From positions 62,001 through 126,000 of the forward strand of contig JAUKVZ010000007.1 in the NCBI GenBank assembly GCA_032355985.1: a stretch of DNA of 64,000 nucleotides, written 5' to 3'. The stretch comes from Sarcodiotheca gaudichaudii (Eukaryota > Rhodophyta > Florideophyceae > Gigartinales > Solieriaceae). This document shows, piece by piece, positions 26,630 through 36,653 of this stretch. Below the pieces are notes generated by a model. That model was not told the origin of the DNA. It worked only from the letters and a program-made list of their open reading frames with translations, and made no database searches. Each line of letters opens with the position of its first letter. Position 1 is the first letter of the stretch. Made by a program: the position numbers and the translations under genes.

Positions 26630-28111
26630 GTGCCCGAGACGCCCTCCTCCAATCAGCCCAATGACGAACAGGATTTCGTCGAATCTGCGCCTGCAGAAGG
26701 CGATGGCGGCGCCACCGAAACCGTCATTCACGATGCGCACACCACGGAGCTCGAGGCCGATGAGGTCATCGCCGCGCTGATTGACGCCGATGCGCCGCCC
26801 GCTGAGATCGCTCGCGAAGTCGAGTCGCAGGATCCGGCTGACGCGGCAGACTCCCTCGAGACGCTCGAACGCGGCGAGGCCAGGGAAGTCCTGAACCGGA
26901 TGGATGACGAGGCCGCGGCCGACGCCCTCGCGCATATGAATCCATCCCTGGCGCTCAGCGCACTCGTCGATCTGCCCATCGATGAAGCCGCCGAGTACCT
27001 CTCGCTGATGGAGCCGGATGACGCCGTCGATCTGATTCAGGCGGCGCCGAAGGATCGATCCGCCGAATGGCTGGCCGAGGTGCCGCCGGAGACCGCGCTG
27101 AAGCTGGGTCGCCTGGCGCACTACGACGCCGAATCGGCGGGCGGCCTGATGACGACGGAGTTCATCGCCATCCGCGATGATCGCACCATCGCCGAAGCCG
27201 TCGAACGACTTCGTCAGGAGACGGAGGAGATCGAACAGCAGGTGCTCTACTGCGTCGACGAACAGGGCCGCCTGACCGGGGAACTCTCATTTCGCGATCT
27301 GGTCATCAGCGGCCCGTCGAAGCTGGTCTCTGATGTGATGGATCGCGAGATCGAAGCCCTGCGGCCGGAGGTCGATCAGGAAGAAGTGGCGATGATCTTC
27401 GATCGCTACGACTACGTCTCGATGCCCGTCATCAACGTCAATCGCCTGCTGCTGGGCATCGTGACCATCGACGACATCATTGACATCATCCGCGCCGAGC
27501 ACACCGAGGATGCCTTCAAGCAGGTCGGTGTCGGCGAGGGCGAGTCCGTCCTTGCGCCCCTTCGCGCCAAGATCCGCAGCCGCCTGCCCTGGCTCATGGG
27601 CAACCTCTTCATGGCGACGATCGCGGCATTGGTCGTCCTGCAGTTTGAAGGGATGATTGAGCAGATCGCGATTCTCGCGGTGATCATGCCCATCATCGCC
27701 AACCAGGCGGGCAACGCCGGTCATCAGAGTCTTGCGGTGACGCTGCGCGGCCTGGTGCTGCAGGAAGTGCATCGTGGCCGCACGGTCCAGCTTCTGATTC
27801 GCGAAGCGCTGCTGGGTCTGATTTCGGGCCTGACGATCGGCGTGGTCATCGGGCTGGCCATCACCCTTCTCGGCGCCATCGGATTCCATGAGGAAGCGAG
27901 CTGGCGCCTGGGTGTGATCGCGGCCCTCTCGATGAGCGGGGCTCTGGCTCTGGGTTGCCTTGCGGGGGCGACGATTCCGCTGTGTCTGGACCGCCTGAAG
28001 CTCGACCCGGCCGCCGGATCGTCCATCTTCGTGACGATGGTGACGGACACGGTGAGCTTCGCGGCCTTCCTGGGCCTTGCCTATCTCCTCAGAGGGTGGC
28101 TCCTGATCTGA
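26630..28111 (+). CDS. mgtE: Magnesium transporter MgtE
   Basis: 493 residues from a GTG at 26630; the acidic N-terminal 45 residues make the exact start uncertain. Order as in MgtE: N-domain of helical repeats (about 45-165), two CBS domains (166-290, with LTTEFIAIRDDRTIAEA-like start and VSMPVINVNRLLLGIVTIDD), then five membrane helices. The pore region has NQAGNAGHQSLAV and the last helix has VTMVTDTVSF with the conserved Asp. It is a Mg2+-gated inner-membrane Mg2+ channel. No riboswitch recognised upstream. Confidence 0.93.
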   Translation: MPETPSSNQPNDEQDFVESAPAEGDGGATETVIHDAHTTELEADEVIAALIDADAPPAEIAREVESQDPADAADSLETLERGEAREVLNRMDDEAAADALAHMNPSLALSALVDLPIDEAAEYLSLMEPDDAVDLIQAAPKDRSAEWLAEVPPETALKLGRLAHYDAESAGGLMTTEFIAIRDDRTIAEAVERLRQETEEIEQQVLYCVDEQGRLTGELSFRDLVISGPSKLVSDVMDREIEALRPEVDQEEVAMIFDRYDYVSMPVINVNRLLLGIVTIDDIIDIIRAEHTEDAFKQVGVGEGESVLAPLRAKIRSRLPWLMGNLFMATIAALVVLQFEGMIEQIAILAVIMPIIANQAGNAGHQSLAVTLRGLVLQEVHRGRTVQLLIREALLGLISGLTIGVVIGLAITLLGAIGFHEEASWRLGVIAALSMSGALALGCLAGATIPLCLDRLKLDPAAGSSIFVTMVTDTVSFAAFLGLAYLLRGWLLI

Positions 28112-28345
28112 GTGAGGGGCGGCGGCGTCAGGAATTGGCCGGTTGACGCCCATTCCCATGCCCGCGACACTGGCTCTTCGGGAACCCGAGGGCGGGTCGC
28201 CCCGAATATTCCAGTCCAACCCCGGGGCCTGTGGGACGTCCCATCGGCCCCTTCCCGGATCACCGAACCCTCGATGTTCGTCCAGGGGACTTCACCCTCC
28301 CCGGCGGAGATCGCTCGCATCCGATTCTCCCGGAGCCTTCAGGTC

Positions 28346-29701
28346 ATGGCACGCACCAACACAAGCGTCGGCATGGGCATCACCGTCACCCTCATGGGTG
28401 TGATGCTGCTGGCGACCTTCATTCTCGCCATCGTGTTCTACGGCAAGAAGCAGCGCGCTGAGGCGGATCTCGCCATCGCCCTGTCTGACAACAACGCCTA
28501 CATCGATGTCGCCGAGCGAGCACAGTTCACAGATCTTCTCGCCGAGGCGCAGCGAAGCAATCAATCGCTTGCCTCCTATCTCAACAGCATCGCCGAAGAG
28601 TCACTGCAGAATCTCACGGGCTCATCGCAGGTCACCAATATTGATCTGCAGCTCATCGAGAAGCGACTGCAGGACGCCGGGGCAAGCTCCCTCGTCAATC
28701 TGCTGGATAAGCGCGAGAGCCGCATCGTCTCGCTGCAGGATGAACTGGCCAAGGCTGAGACCGCCCGCAAGCGCGCCGAAGAAGATCGCGACGAACAGGT
28801 CGCGCGCATTCAGGACATCGAGAATGAACGATCGACGACGATCGCAGCGCTGAATGAAGAGATCGGCCGCTACAAGGCGGAGAACGATCGCTATCGCGCC
28901 CAGGTCGGCGACACGATCGATGCGAACAACAGCCGCGTTGAGCGGATTCGCACCGAGTCCGCCCAGACGGAGGCGAGCCTTCGCGATCAGCTGTCCGACC
29001 TCAACGAGCGCCTGCTGATTCAGCAGGATGAACTCAAGCGACTCAAGGCGCAGAACGCCAGCGATACGCTGCGGCCGACGGACGAGTACGCCCTCGTCGA
29101 CTCCCGCATCGTCGCGACGGATGCGCCGCAAAGACAGGTCTACATCGACATCGGACGCGACAGCCGCGTCGTGCTGGGCATGACCTTCGAGATCTACTCC
29201 AACGCCGCGGCCATCCAGCCGGATGACTCGGGCAACTACCCGCGCGGCAAGGCGACAGTCGAAGTGATCCGCATCGAGGAGAACTCCTCGGTCTGCCGCA
29301 TCATCCGCGAGAACCGGGGCAACCCGATCGTCGTCGGCGATGTGCTTGCCAACGCTCTCTTTGATCCGAACAAGACGTACACCTTCGTCGTCTTCGGCAA
29401 CTTCGACGCCGAGCGCAACGGCATCGCGACGCCGCAGGAGCGAAACGAGATCACCGGCCTCATTCGCCAGTGGGGTGGCGTGGTCGCCGACGACATGAGC
29501 GGCAACGTGGACTTCCTGGTGCTCGGCCAGCGACCGGTGCTGCCGCCGGCGCCCCCACCAGACGCCCCGCTCGTCGTGATCCAGGAGTACCTGCGCAAGC
29601 AGCGTGACGCCCAGGAGTACGATCGTCTCTTCAACATCGCCCAGCAGACCAGCATTCCCGTGCTCAACGAGAATCGTCTGTACACGCTCATCGGTCGCTG
29701 A
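28346..29701 (+). CDS. Membrane-anchored coiled-coil protein with BRCT-like C-terminal domain
   Basis: 451 residues; ATG 28346 is placed just before the single membrane helix (ITVTLMGVMLLATFILAIVF), longer starts being poor. Residues about 30-245 are charged coiled coil (for example LQDELAKAETARKRAEEDRD). Residues about 340-400 read VVFGNFD, then NEITGLIRQWGGVVADDMSG and NVDFLVLG, the pattern of a BRCT domain (Gly-Gly turn and final hydrophobic strand). BRCT domains usually bind phosphoproteins or DNA; on a membrane protein it is unusual. Followed after 26 bases by the acyltransferase. Function unknown. Confidence 0.72.
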   Translation: MARTNTSVGMGITVTLMGVMLLATFILAIVFYGKKQRAEADLAIALSDNNAYIDVAERAQFTDLLAEAQRSNQSLASYLNSIAEESLQNLTGSSQVTNIDLQLIEKRLQDAGASSLVNLLDKRESRIVSLQDELAKAETARKRAEEDRDEQVARIQDIENERSTTIAALNEEIGRYKAENDRYRAQVGDTIDANNSRVERIRTESAQTEASLRDQLSDLNERLLIQQDELKRLKAQNASDTLRPTDEYALVDSRIVATDAPQRQVYIDIGRDSRVVLGMTFEIYSNAAAIQPDDSGNYPRGKATVEVIRIEENSSVCRIIRENRGNPIVVGDVLANALFDPNKTYTFVVFGNFDAERNGIATPQERNEITGLIRQWGGVVADDMSGNVDFLVLGQRPVLPPAPPPDAPLVVIQEYLRKQRDAQEYDRLFNIAQQTSIPVLNENRLYTLIGR

Positions 29702-29727
29702 TTGACGGACGCCGTCCGAGAGGCGCC

Positions 29728-30801
29728 GTGAGCGCGAAGAGAAAGAAGAAGCGTAAACTTCCGAAGTGGTCCCACCCGCTGCTGTATAGCGCTGCGCGCG
29801 TGATGGACTGCTTCGTCAACGTCGCGGAGATGAATGAGTCGATGCGATTCGCCTCTTCGCTGGGCGGCTGGTACGCGACGAAATCCTTCAATCGCAATCG
29901 CCTGCAGCGAGCCGTTGACAATCTCAGCTGGGTCTTTCCCGAGTGGAGCGAAGCAGAGGCGCACCATTACGCGATTCGCGCCTATCGACATCTCTTCACG
30001 CTGGGCGTCGAGTTCGCCCACATGAGCCGCGCCCTCAGCCGCGACAGCGTCTTTGATCATGTCGAGCTTGGAAACCTTGGCGGCGCACTGGCTGAACTGA
30101 CGGATCGCAAGCCCTGCCTGCTCATCACCGGTCACTGCGGCAACTGGGAGCTGCTCGGCGCGACGCTCGCCGATCTGGGCATTCCCATCCACGCGCTGTA
30201 TCGCCCGCTCGATGTGCCGCAGCTGGATGCATGGGTCAGAGACATGCGCGCCCGGCAGGGCATCTCGCTCGTCGATAAGTTCGGAAGCGCACGGATCATG
30301 CCGGGACTGATGGAAGAGGGCAAGGCCGTCGCCTTCATCGCTGATCAGAACGCCGGCAAACGCGGCCTTCACGTGCCCTTCTTCGGCAGGCTTGCATCCG
30401 CATACAAAGCGATCGGCATCCTCGCGATGCGCCATCACGCCACGATCATCTGCGGCCACGGCGTGCGCACCACCGACCTCGACAATCCGCGCTTCCGATA
30501 TCGCGTCGATGTCGAGGACATCATCCGACCGGATGATTGGTCAAACCAGCCCGATCCGCTCTTCTACATCACCGCCCGCTACCGGCGCGCGATCGAGCAC
30601 ATGGTTCGCCGGGCGCCGGAGCAGTATCTCTGGATGCATCGCTACTGGAAGAGCCGGCCCAAGTTCGAGCTTGCCGGCAAGCCGATGCCGACGTTGCTGG
30701 AAGACAAGATCCGCGCATTGCCCTGGATGACGGACGCCGAGTTCGATCGCATCACGACGCGTTCGCAGCAGGACGCCGAGGAGCACATGGAAGCCGCGTG
30801 A
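29728..30801 (+). CDS. LpxL/HtrB-family lipid A acyltransferase
   Basis: 357 residues from GTG 29728 with GAGAGG upstream. The acyltransferase motif HxxxxE reads ITGHCGNWELLG (catalytic His and Glu). The family also shows FIADQNAGKRGLHVPFFG and a final QYLWMHRYWKSRP. It would transfer an acyl chain to a lipid A precursor or related glycolipid at the inner membrane, consistent with a diderm envelope. A basic start (KRKKKRKLPK) suits membrane association. Possibly cotranscribed with the coiled-coil gene before it and the small gene after it. Confidence 0.85.
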   Translation: MSAKRKKKRKLPKWSHPLLYSAARVMDCFVNVAEMNESMRFASSLGGWYATKSFNRNRLQRAVDNLSWVFPEWSEAEAHHYAIRAYRHLFTLGVEFAHMSRALSRDSVFDHVELGNLGGALAELTDRKPCLLITGHCGNWELLGATLADLGIPIHALYRPLDVPQLDAWVRDMRARQGISLVDKFGSARIMPGLMEEGKAVAFIADQNAGKRGLHVPFFGRLASAYKAIGILAMRHHATIICGHGVRTTDLDNPRFRYRVDVEDIIRPDDWSNQPDPLFYITARYRRAIEHMVRRAPEQYLWMHRYWKSRPKFELAGKPMPTLLEDKIRALPWMTDAEFDRITTRSQQDAEEHMEAA

Positions 30802-30888
30802 TCCGCGACGGACTCGCCGCCGATTGCCCGATCCCGCCGGGCGCCCCATACTGCAGGCTGCCCAGAGCCATTCTTTAGACGATCACCA

Positions 30889-31209
30889 ATGCCAGCATCC
30901 CGCCAACTCGTTCTCATTCACGCCGACTCGAGCGATACGCCCGGTCGATCCCTCGGCCTCAAGAAAGAGGTCGTCAAGGCGCTGGCGCCCTACAACACCG
31001 CGCCCGATGGCTCGCCCTTGGAATCGAGCGTCGCATACGGCCCCGGCCTGCGCATGGAGATGCCGATGGTCGGTGATCGAGACGAGATCAATCAGATCCT
31101 CGTGACGGTGCTGGATGAAGAGTTCGCCTGGCCCGTGCTGGAGCGCGTCTGCCGCGGCCTGCACTGGGCGCTGCAGGATCCTGAATCTGGCCGCACGTTC
31201 AGCGTCTAA
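30889..31209 (+). CDS. Small conserved-looking protein of unknown function
   Basis: 106 residues from ATG 30889, 87 bases after the acyltransferase. Predicted alpha/beta fold: strand RQLVLIHAD, Gly/Ser-rich turn, helix KKEVVKALAPY, strand GLRMEMPMV, helices in the C-terminal half with Trp residues. It is accepted as a gene because coding continues without stops from a good ATG and the composition is protein-like. No family recognised. Convergent with the next operon, 12 bases apart. Confidence 0.6.
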   Translation: MPASRQLVLIHADSSDTPGRSLGLKKEVVKALAPYNTAPDGSPLESSVAYGPGLRMEMPMVGDRDEINQILVTVLDEEFAWPVLERVCRGLHWALQDPESGRTFSV

Positions 31210-31221
31210 GACGCTCGCGCC

Positions 31222-33234
31222 TTACTTCATCTCCATCTGAAGATCTTCGTCGCGCACCTTCATGTCCGTCTGTTCGATGCGGCGCTGACGCTCGCGAAAC
31301 TCCGCCATGCCGGGCGGCTCCGGGAAGTACGCATCGAAGTTGGGAATCTGATCCCGCTTCGTCGTCGCCAGCCAGTCCCAAGTCGCGCGGCTCAGGTCGG
31401 CAAGGTTGCTCGCCATCAGCCTGCGATACATCAGCGCCTGCTGACTCAGGCCGATCTCGCCGCTGGAGAAAAGCCCAATCAGCACATCAGCCGCGGCTCT
31501 GTAGAAGAAGGGCGAGAAGGGCTGCATGCGCGCCGTCTTGGCGTCCGCCCTCGTGCGATTGCGCTGCTCCGTCAGGAAGTAATCATGCACCTCGGCCGCG
31601 TACTCGATGGATGACTGGAAGATCCCCAGATCTCCCATCAGCAAACCATTGCGGAACGCATTCTGAAGTGAGCTGGACAGCTCCATCTGCGCAAACTCCG
31701 GCGACTTGATGCGCTCCTTCACATCCAGTTCGACGAACTCCGCCAGCGGCAGCGACATCTTCTGGAAGTCGAAGTCCGGCGCGTTGAGATTCAGATAGGG
31801 ATACGTCCGCAGCTGATGGTAATACTCATTGGCGCTCTTCAGATCGCCCATGCGATAGAAGACGCGGATCACATCGTGCAGGTAGTTCTGATACCCGAGG
31901 CTGAACAGCCGGAAGACGCGATCGGTGTCCTCAAACTCCGTCGCCCGCTGATCAAGCTCCTCGGAAAGGATGCGTCCATACACCGGCGCCCACGCCAGAT
32001 CGACCATCTGCACATAGGTGTCGTTGAGCATGTCAAACTCGATCTGCCCCCAGCGGAAGAGCTCCTGCAGGCAATGCGTGATCACGCGATCGGTGTTCGT
32101 CAGATCAAAATCTTCAGTGTTGCGCCGCTGCAATCCTTCTTCAACGCCGCGCGTCGCCCAGTAGAGCCCCTGCCCTGCCGGATGGCGCCAGTCGATGGGG
32201 CCGTAGAGGCGCATGTATCGAAGCATGCGCGCCGGCTCCATGTGATACTCATCAATCAGCACGCGCCGGCGCATGTGCATCACAAGCTCGCCCCATGCCT
32301 CGGCAAGCTCCGGATCTTCATTCATCTCATTGAGCAGCGCGACGAACGCATCGTTCTGCTCGCTCTCGCGCAGATGCAGTGCGATGCCCTCCGGCTTGTA
32401 CGTGAACGCCAGCGCTCGCTGAATCTCCATCGCGCGAAGCACATCGCGCCCAAGCTCCAGATTGCACTGATTCGTCAGCCGATTGACCAGCTCCTGTGCG
32501 CGAGGATGCTCTTCATACAGATCCTCCAGCGTGTTCGCAGCCTGCACGATGCGGCTGAACTGCGCGATGTACGCCGCCTTCGTCGCCGCGTACTGATCCT
32601 CAAACGTCGAATATCCCAGCTCCTCACGCCGGACATTGATCGAATCCAGCTGATCCGCCCGCACGCGAGGCGGGGGCGGGCCCAGAATCTCCTGCCACTC
32701 CCGCGCCAGCCGGCGCTTGTAAAACAGATGCGCATCATCCGTCGAACCCTGGATCTTGTGCACGAAGATCCACGCCATCTCCTTGTGCAGAAGCATGTCG
32801 TTCGGATTCTTCGGAATGCCTTCATCGCGAAGCAGCTCAAGCCCCGCCTTCACCCACATCCAGCGCTCATCCGCCGTGTTCGTCGCGACGGAGATGTTGT
32901 ACGCCAGATTCCACGCATGAAAACCCCACACGCGCGGGAACCGCGGCTGCAGACGCGTGATCGTCTTGCTCAGCTCGATCGACTCGTGAAACTTGCCTTC
33001 CATCTTCAGGTTCTGCGCGCGCATCCAGAGGATGTTCACGAAGAGCCCGCGAAAAGCGCCCAGCGCAATGCCGATCGCCACTTCGGGAGGATCACTCTCA
33101 TTGACCTGATCGCTGTAGCCCAGCTGCGCCTTGCCCGAGGCGGCCGTCACGGCCGTGCTCAGCGTCATCGACGTGAACAGACCGATGATGAGGATGACGC
33201 CTGCGACAAGCTGAATTCTTCGATCCCGTTGCAT
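31222..33234 (-). CDS. Membrane-anchored helical-repeat protein, last gene of the SPFH/ABC operon
   Basis: 670 residues from ATG 33234. One N-terminal helix (IQLVAGVILIIGLFTSMTLS) anchors a long, almost wholly helical domain with aromatic-rich repeats such as WGFHAWNLAYNISVATNTAD and RMGDLKSANEYYHQLRTY, which look TPR-like. It starts 15 bases after the ABC permease stops, so it should be made with it. A scaffold or substrate adaptor for the exporter is a plausible inference. No enzyme motif seen. Confidence 0.78.
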   Translation of the reverse strand: MQRDRRIQLVAGVILIIGLFTSMTLSTAVTAASGKAQLGYSDQVNESDPPEVAIGIALGAFRGLFVNILWMRAQNLKMEGKFHESIELSKTITRLQPRFPRVWGFHAWNLAYNISVATNTADERWMWVKAGLELLRDEGIPKNPNDMLLHKEMAWIFVHKIQGSTDDAHLFYKRRLAREWQEILGPPPPRVRADQLDSINVRREELGYSTFEDQYAATKAAYIAQFSRIVQAANTLEDLYEEHPRAQELVNRLTNQCNLELGRDVLRAMEIQRALAFTYKPEGIALHLRESEQNDAFVALLNEMNEDPELAEAWGELVMHMRRRVLIDEYHMEPARMLRYMRLYGPIDWRHPAGQGLYWATRGVEEGLQRRNTEDFDLTNTDRVITHCLQELFRWGQIEFDMLNDTYVQMVDLAWAPVYGRILSEELDQRATEFEDTDRVFRLFSLGYQNYLHDVIRVFYRMGDLKSANEYYHQLRTYPYLNLNAPDFDFQKMSLPLAEFVELDVKERIKSPEFAQMELSSSLQNAFRNGLLMGDLGIFQSSIEYAAEVHDYFLTEQRNRTRADAKTARMQPFSPFFYRAAADVLIGLFSSGEIGLSQQALMYRRLMASNLADLSRATWDWLATTKRDQIPNFDAYFPEPPGMAEFRERQRRIEQTDMKVRDEDLQMEMK

Positions 33235-33249
33235 GCAAGCGACCTCGAA

Positions 33250-35340
33250 TCAGTGACCGGAATACATCGCCAGCTCGCGCCGACGGAAAATCGCCCAGCC
33301 CGCCGCGAGCGAAGCCGCCACCCATACGCACATGATCAGCGCACTCTGGGCCAGGCTGGACCAGCTGATCAGCCGCCCATCGACAAGCTTCTCAGCGGGC
33401 CTCAGATCGTTGTACGTCTGAAACGCCCAGGCGATCGGAAAACCTGCCAGCCGGAACGCCGTGCCCAGCGGATCAAACTCATTCGTCACGCCATGAATGA
33501 ACTGATACTCATCCAGCGCCGCCATCAGGAATCCCGCCGTCTCGCCGCAGATCAGCACCAGCAGCCCGAACATGCTCGCGACAGGGAAACTGACAAACGT
33601 CGCCGCCGCCATCGTCATCGCCGCCAGAAAGACCAGCTTGATCCACATCACCACGGCGACGCGAAGGAAGTTCATCTCATACCCGCCCACGACATACATC
33701 ATCTCCAGCCCATCCGGCTCGAAACGAATCGTGAATGGGTTCATCCGCCCGATCGTTGGATCGCCATTGCCGATCGTCACTTCAAGATCGCCGTTAGGGC
33801 CGATCAGCGCCGGCGAGACGGACACCGTCTGCGATGTGTTTAGCGCCGCCTGACGCACCATCATCTCCTCGCCTTCAGATGAACTGAAGCGAAGAAACAT
33901 GCGATAGATCGCCGTCGGATCATTGGCGCCGGCGTTGACGAGATACCGAAGCGTCAGCGGCGACATCTCCAGCGCCGCCAGCTCCTCCGCACGATCGCCG
34001 AGATTGGCGCGCATCTCTTCCGTCAGACGCACACCATCCTCCTCCGCCTGCCGTATCAGCGACTGCAACTGCCGATCCGCCAGCCTCCGGAATTTTCGCC
34101 TTGGCTCATCCAGCCCGCTGAATCGATAGATGCCGAACTCGCCCGGCGAAATCGCTCGATACTGCTGATCGATCTGCTCCAGCGTCTCCGTCCGCGCCTG
34201 TTCCCGGATCAGCGCTTCGGCTTGCGCGTTGCCCACCAGCGAGACATCCTCGCTCAGCAGATCGCGCGTGCGATCATCAATGATGCGCTGCAGCACCTGC
34301 TCATCCACATCCGGCGGATCAATCTCCACGCCCTTGCGCGACACAAGCACCTGCGATCGCAGCAGGGCGCGATCGGCCGTCGCAAAGACGCCATCCTCGA
34401 CCTCCACCACCAGCGCATCCGGCGCCGGCACATATGGCGAAAGCTCGCCCTGCGCCTTCTGACCCGCCAGATACTCGATGAAGAGAAAGACACCCGAAGC
34501 GCACACGATCAGCAAGGCGGCGTTAAGCATCGACACGCCCAGCCACTTGCCGAAGAGATACTGCACCGGGCTCACCGGCTTGCACATCGTCTGCCAGATC
34601 ACGCGATCCCGCTGATCAAAGGCGATCGTCGCCGCGCTGAAGAAGACCGTCATCATCGCCAGCGTCCAGAACGCCCCGCTCACGCTGTACTGCATGAATG
34701 ACTGCACGCGGAATCGCAGCGGCTGCGCCTCATTCAGCACACCCGGCAGGCCGGCAAGCATCACAATCAGCAGCACGATGAAGATCAGGCTGATCTTCAT
34801 GCGAACCGCCTCGGCAAGCACATTGCGCGCCACCGCCATCACCGGCGTGTGACCGCTCAACATCAGCTTCGCGCCCTGCATCAGCGCAAAGAAGCTCGCG
34901 GCAAGCGCGCTCGTGCCGATCACCAGCCGCCCGAGTCCCTGCGTGCCTTCAAACTGTAAGAGCGGCCAGCCGATGATCGCCGTGCCGATCGCAAGCGCCA
35001 CATACGTCAGGCTCAATCCAAGCCAGATCACCAGCAGCGACATGCCCGTCGCAAGCAGCGTTCCCACGCCGACCGCGGCAAACGAGCCGCGCGACGAGAG
35101 CACCGCCTTCACATCCGTCACATCGACGCGCTTCTCGAGAATGTCCTCATCGCCCGATTCAGCGCCATCGACCTGACTCGTCGCCTGTTCCGCTTCCACG
35201 TTGACCGGCGCATTCATATAGACGAGCCACGCCGAATAGGAGGCGATCGCAATGATCACCACCAGCACGCTCGCGGCGATCTTGAACCCGAGACTCTGCT
35301 GACGTCTGTTCAGCCGACCAATGAAATCGCTGGCGATCAC
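33250..35340 (-). CDS. ABC-2 type transporter permease with large extracytoplasmic domain
   Basis: 696 residues; its ATG at 35340 overlaps the ATPase stop by four bases (translational coupling). Membrane helices: one at 20-42, several between about 85 and 310, then four near the end. A hydrophilic domain of about 250 residues (about 320-560) separates them. The segment AVARNVLAEAVRMKISLIFI and the later KPVSPVQYLFGKWLG mark the ABC-2/GldG-like permeases. It pairs with the ATPase at 35337. The related permease at 41446 shares both segments. Confidence 0.82.
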   Translation of the reverse strand: MIASDFIGRLNRRQQSLGFKIAASVLVVIIAIASYSAWLVYMNAPVNVEAEQATSQVDGAESGDEDILEKRVDVTDVKAVLSSRGSFAAVGVGTLLATGMSLLVIWLGLSLTYVALAIGTAIIGWPLLQFEGTQGLGRLVIGTSALAASFFALMQGAKLMLSGHTPVMAVARNVLAEAVRMKISLIFIVLLIVMLAGLPGVLNEAQPLRFRVQSFMQYSVSGAFWTLAMMTVFFSAATIAFDQRDRVIWQTMCKPVSPVQYLFGKWLGVSMLNAALLIVCASGVFLFIEYLAGQKAQGELSPYVPAPDALVVEVEDGVFATADRALLRSQVLVSRKGVEIDPPDVDEQVLQRIIDDRTRDLLSEDVSLVGNAQAEALIREQARTETLEQIDQQYRAISPGEFGIYRFSGLDEPRRKFRRLADRQLQSLIRQAEEDGVRLTEEMRANLGDRAEELAALEMSPLTLRYLVNAGANDPTAIYRMFLRFSSSEGEEMMVRQAALNTSQTVSVSPALIGPNGDLEVTIGNGDPTIGRMNPFTIRFEPDGLEMMYVVGGYEMNFLRVAVVMWIKLVFLAAMTMAAATFVSFPVASMFGLLVLICGETAGFLMAALDEYQFIHGVTNEFDPLGTAFRLAGFPIAWAFQTYNDLRPAEKLVDGRLISWSSLAQSALIMCVWVAASLAAGWAIFRRRELAMYSGH

Positions 35341-36611
35341 GAACGTGAATCCTCGGACTCGTCGTCATCAGGCTCATCAAGAAGCGAGCTGATCATGCCC
35401 AGATCCGCATCCTTCGTGCGCTTCGCGACATCCTCTTCGGATGCCGCATCCTTCTTCGGCTCCGGCGTCTTTGGCATCGGCGCCGGCGCCTCCTGCGGCT
35501 TGGTCAGCTCTTCAATCAACGCATCATCCGGCCCGCCCGCATCCTCTTCGACGAGCGCCGCCGCTTCGGATGCAGCGCTCGGCGTCGGAGGCGCCTGCTC
35601 CTTGACCAGCTCGTCAATCAGCTCACTGCCGGAGACCTGTTCCCCTTCATCTTCAGCCAGCAGGAAGGCCGCCGTCTGGCCGCCGGATGCGGCGCCGCTT
35701 GTCGCAAGCTGTTCATTTCGCGCCTGATCGACAATGCTGACGAAGAGCTCCTCCAGCTTCTGCCGAGGCTTGGTCACGCGCCGAATCGCATGACCCGTGC
35801 GCGCCCGAAGAAGCTCATCAATCTGACTGACTGTCTCATCATCGATCGCATCGACTTCCAGCGTCATCTTCTCGCGCGCCGTCAGTAGTTCGTCGCATGT
35901 GCCCTCGGCGCGCTTCTTTCCGCCGTAGAGAATCGCGAGACGATCGACGCAGTCTTCGACATCGGAAAGCTGATGGCTGGAGAGCAGCACCGTCTTGCCG
36001 CGACGGCCGAGGCTGACGATCAGATCCTTGACCTGGCGTGTGCCGAGTGGATCAAGACCCGTCGTCGGCTCATCGAGAATGAGAAACTCCGGATCATTGA
36101 TCAGCGCCTGGGCAAGCCCGATGCGGCGCTGCATGCCCTTGGAGTATTCCTTCACCTGCCGATGCTGCACCTGCGCCAGGCCCACCATGTCCAGCAGTTC
36201 ATCGATGCGGCGCTTGCGGACGCGATAGTCAAGCTCGAAGAGCTTGCCGTAGTAATCCAGCGTCTCGCGCGCATTGAGGAAGGGATACAGGTACGACTCT
36301 TCCGGCAACACACCGATGCGCTTCTTGACGGCGACATCCGACGGCGGCTTGCCGAAGACGGAGACGCGCCCGCTCGTCTTGTGCAGCAGTCCCAGCAGGA
36401 TCTTGATCGTCGTCGATTTGCCCGAGCCATTGGGCCCCAGCAGGCCGAAGATCTCATGCTCGTGAATCTCCAGATCAAGCGCATCAACCGCGCGCGCCTT
36501 GGGGCGCATCCAGAAATCACGAAAGACCTTCGTCAGACCCTTCGTCAGGACGATCGGACGGGCGCCGGCGCCTGTCCGCGTTGATGACTCCCCTGCTGCT
36601 GTCTGAACCAT
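35337..36611 (-). CDS. ABC transporter ATP-binding protein with long acidic tail
   Basis: 424 residues from ATG 36611. Nucleotide-binding domain: Walker A GPNGSGKST (59-67), signature YSKGMQRR, Walker B FLILDEPTTGLDP and a switch His in LLSSHQ. It is of the CcmA/NatA class that powers ABC-2 permeases. Unusually, residues about 310-424 form an acidic, Ala/Pro-rich tail with repeated short helices (ELIDELVKEQAP, ALIEELTKPQEAP, GMISSLLDEP). These look like docking motifs for a partner. Third from the end of the operon. Confidence 0.9.
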   Translation of the reverse strand: MVQTAAGESSTRTGAGARPIVLTKGLTKVFRDFWMRPKARAVDALDLEIHEHEIFGLLGPNGSGKSTTIKILLGLLHKTSGRVSVFGKPPSDVAVKKRIGVLPEESYLYPFLNARETLDYYGKLFELDYRVRKRRIDELLDMVGLAQVQHRQVKEYSKGMQRRIGLAQALINDPEFLILDEPTTGLDPLGTRQVKDLIVSLGRRGKTVLLSSHQLSDVEDCVDRLAILYGGKKRAEGTCDELLTAREKMTLEVDAIDDETVSQIDELLRARTGHAIRRVTKPRQKLEELFVSIVDQARNEQLATSGAASGGQTAAFLLAEDEGEQVSGSELIDELVKEQAPPTPSAASEAAALVEEDAGGPDDALIEELTKPQEAPAPMPKTPEPKKDAASEEDVAKRTKDADLGMISSLLDEPDDDESEDSRS

Positions 36612-36653
36612 GCTTTCGAATTCGCTCCTGCGAAATCGCGCCGCGGCGCTTCG

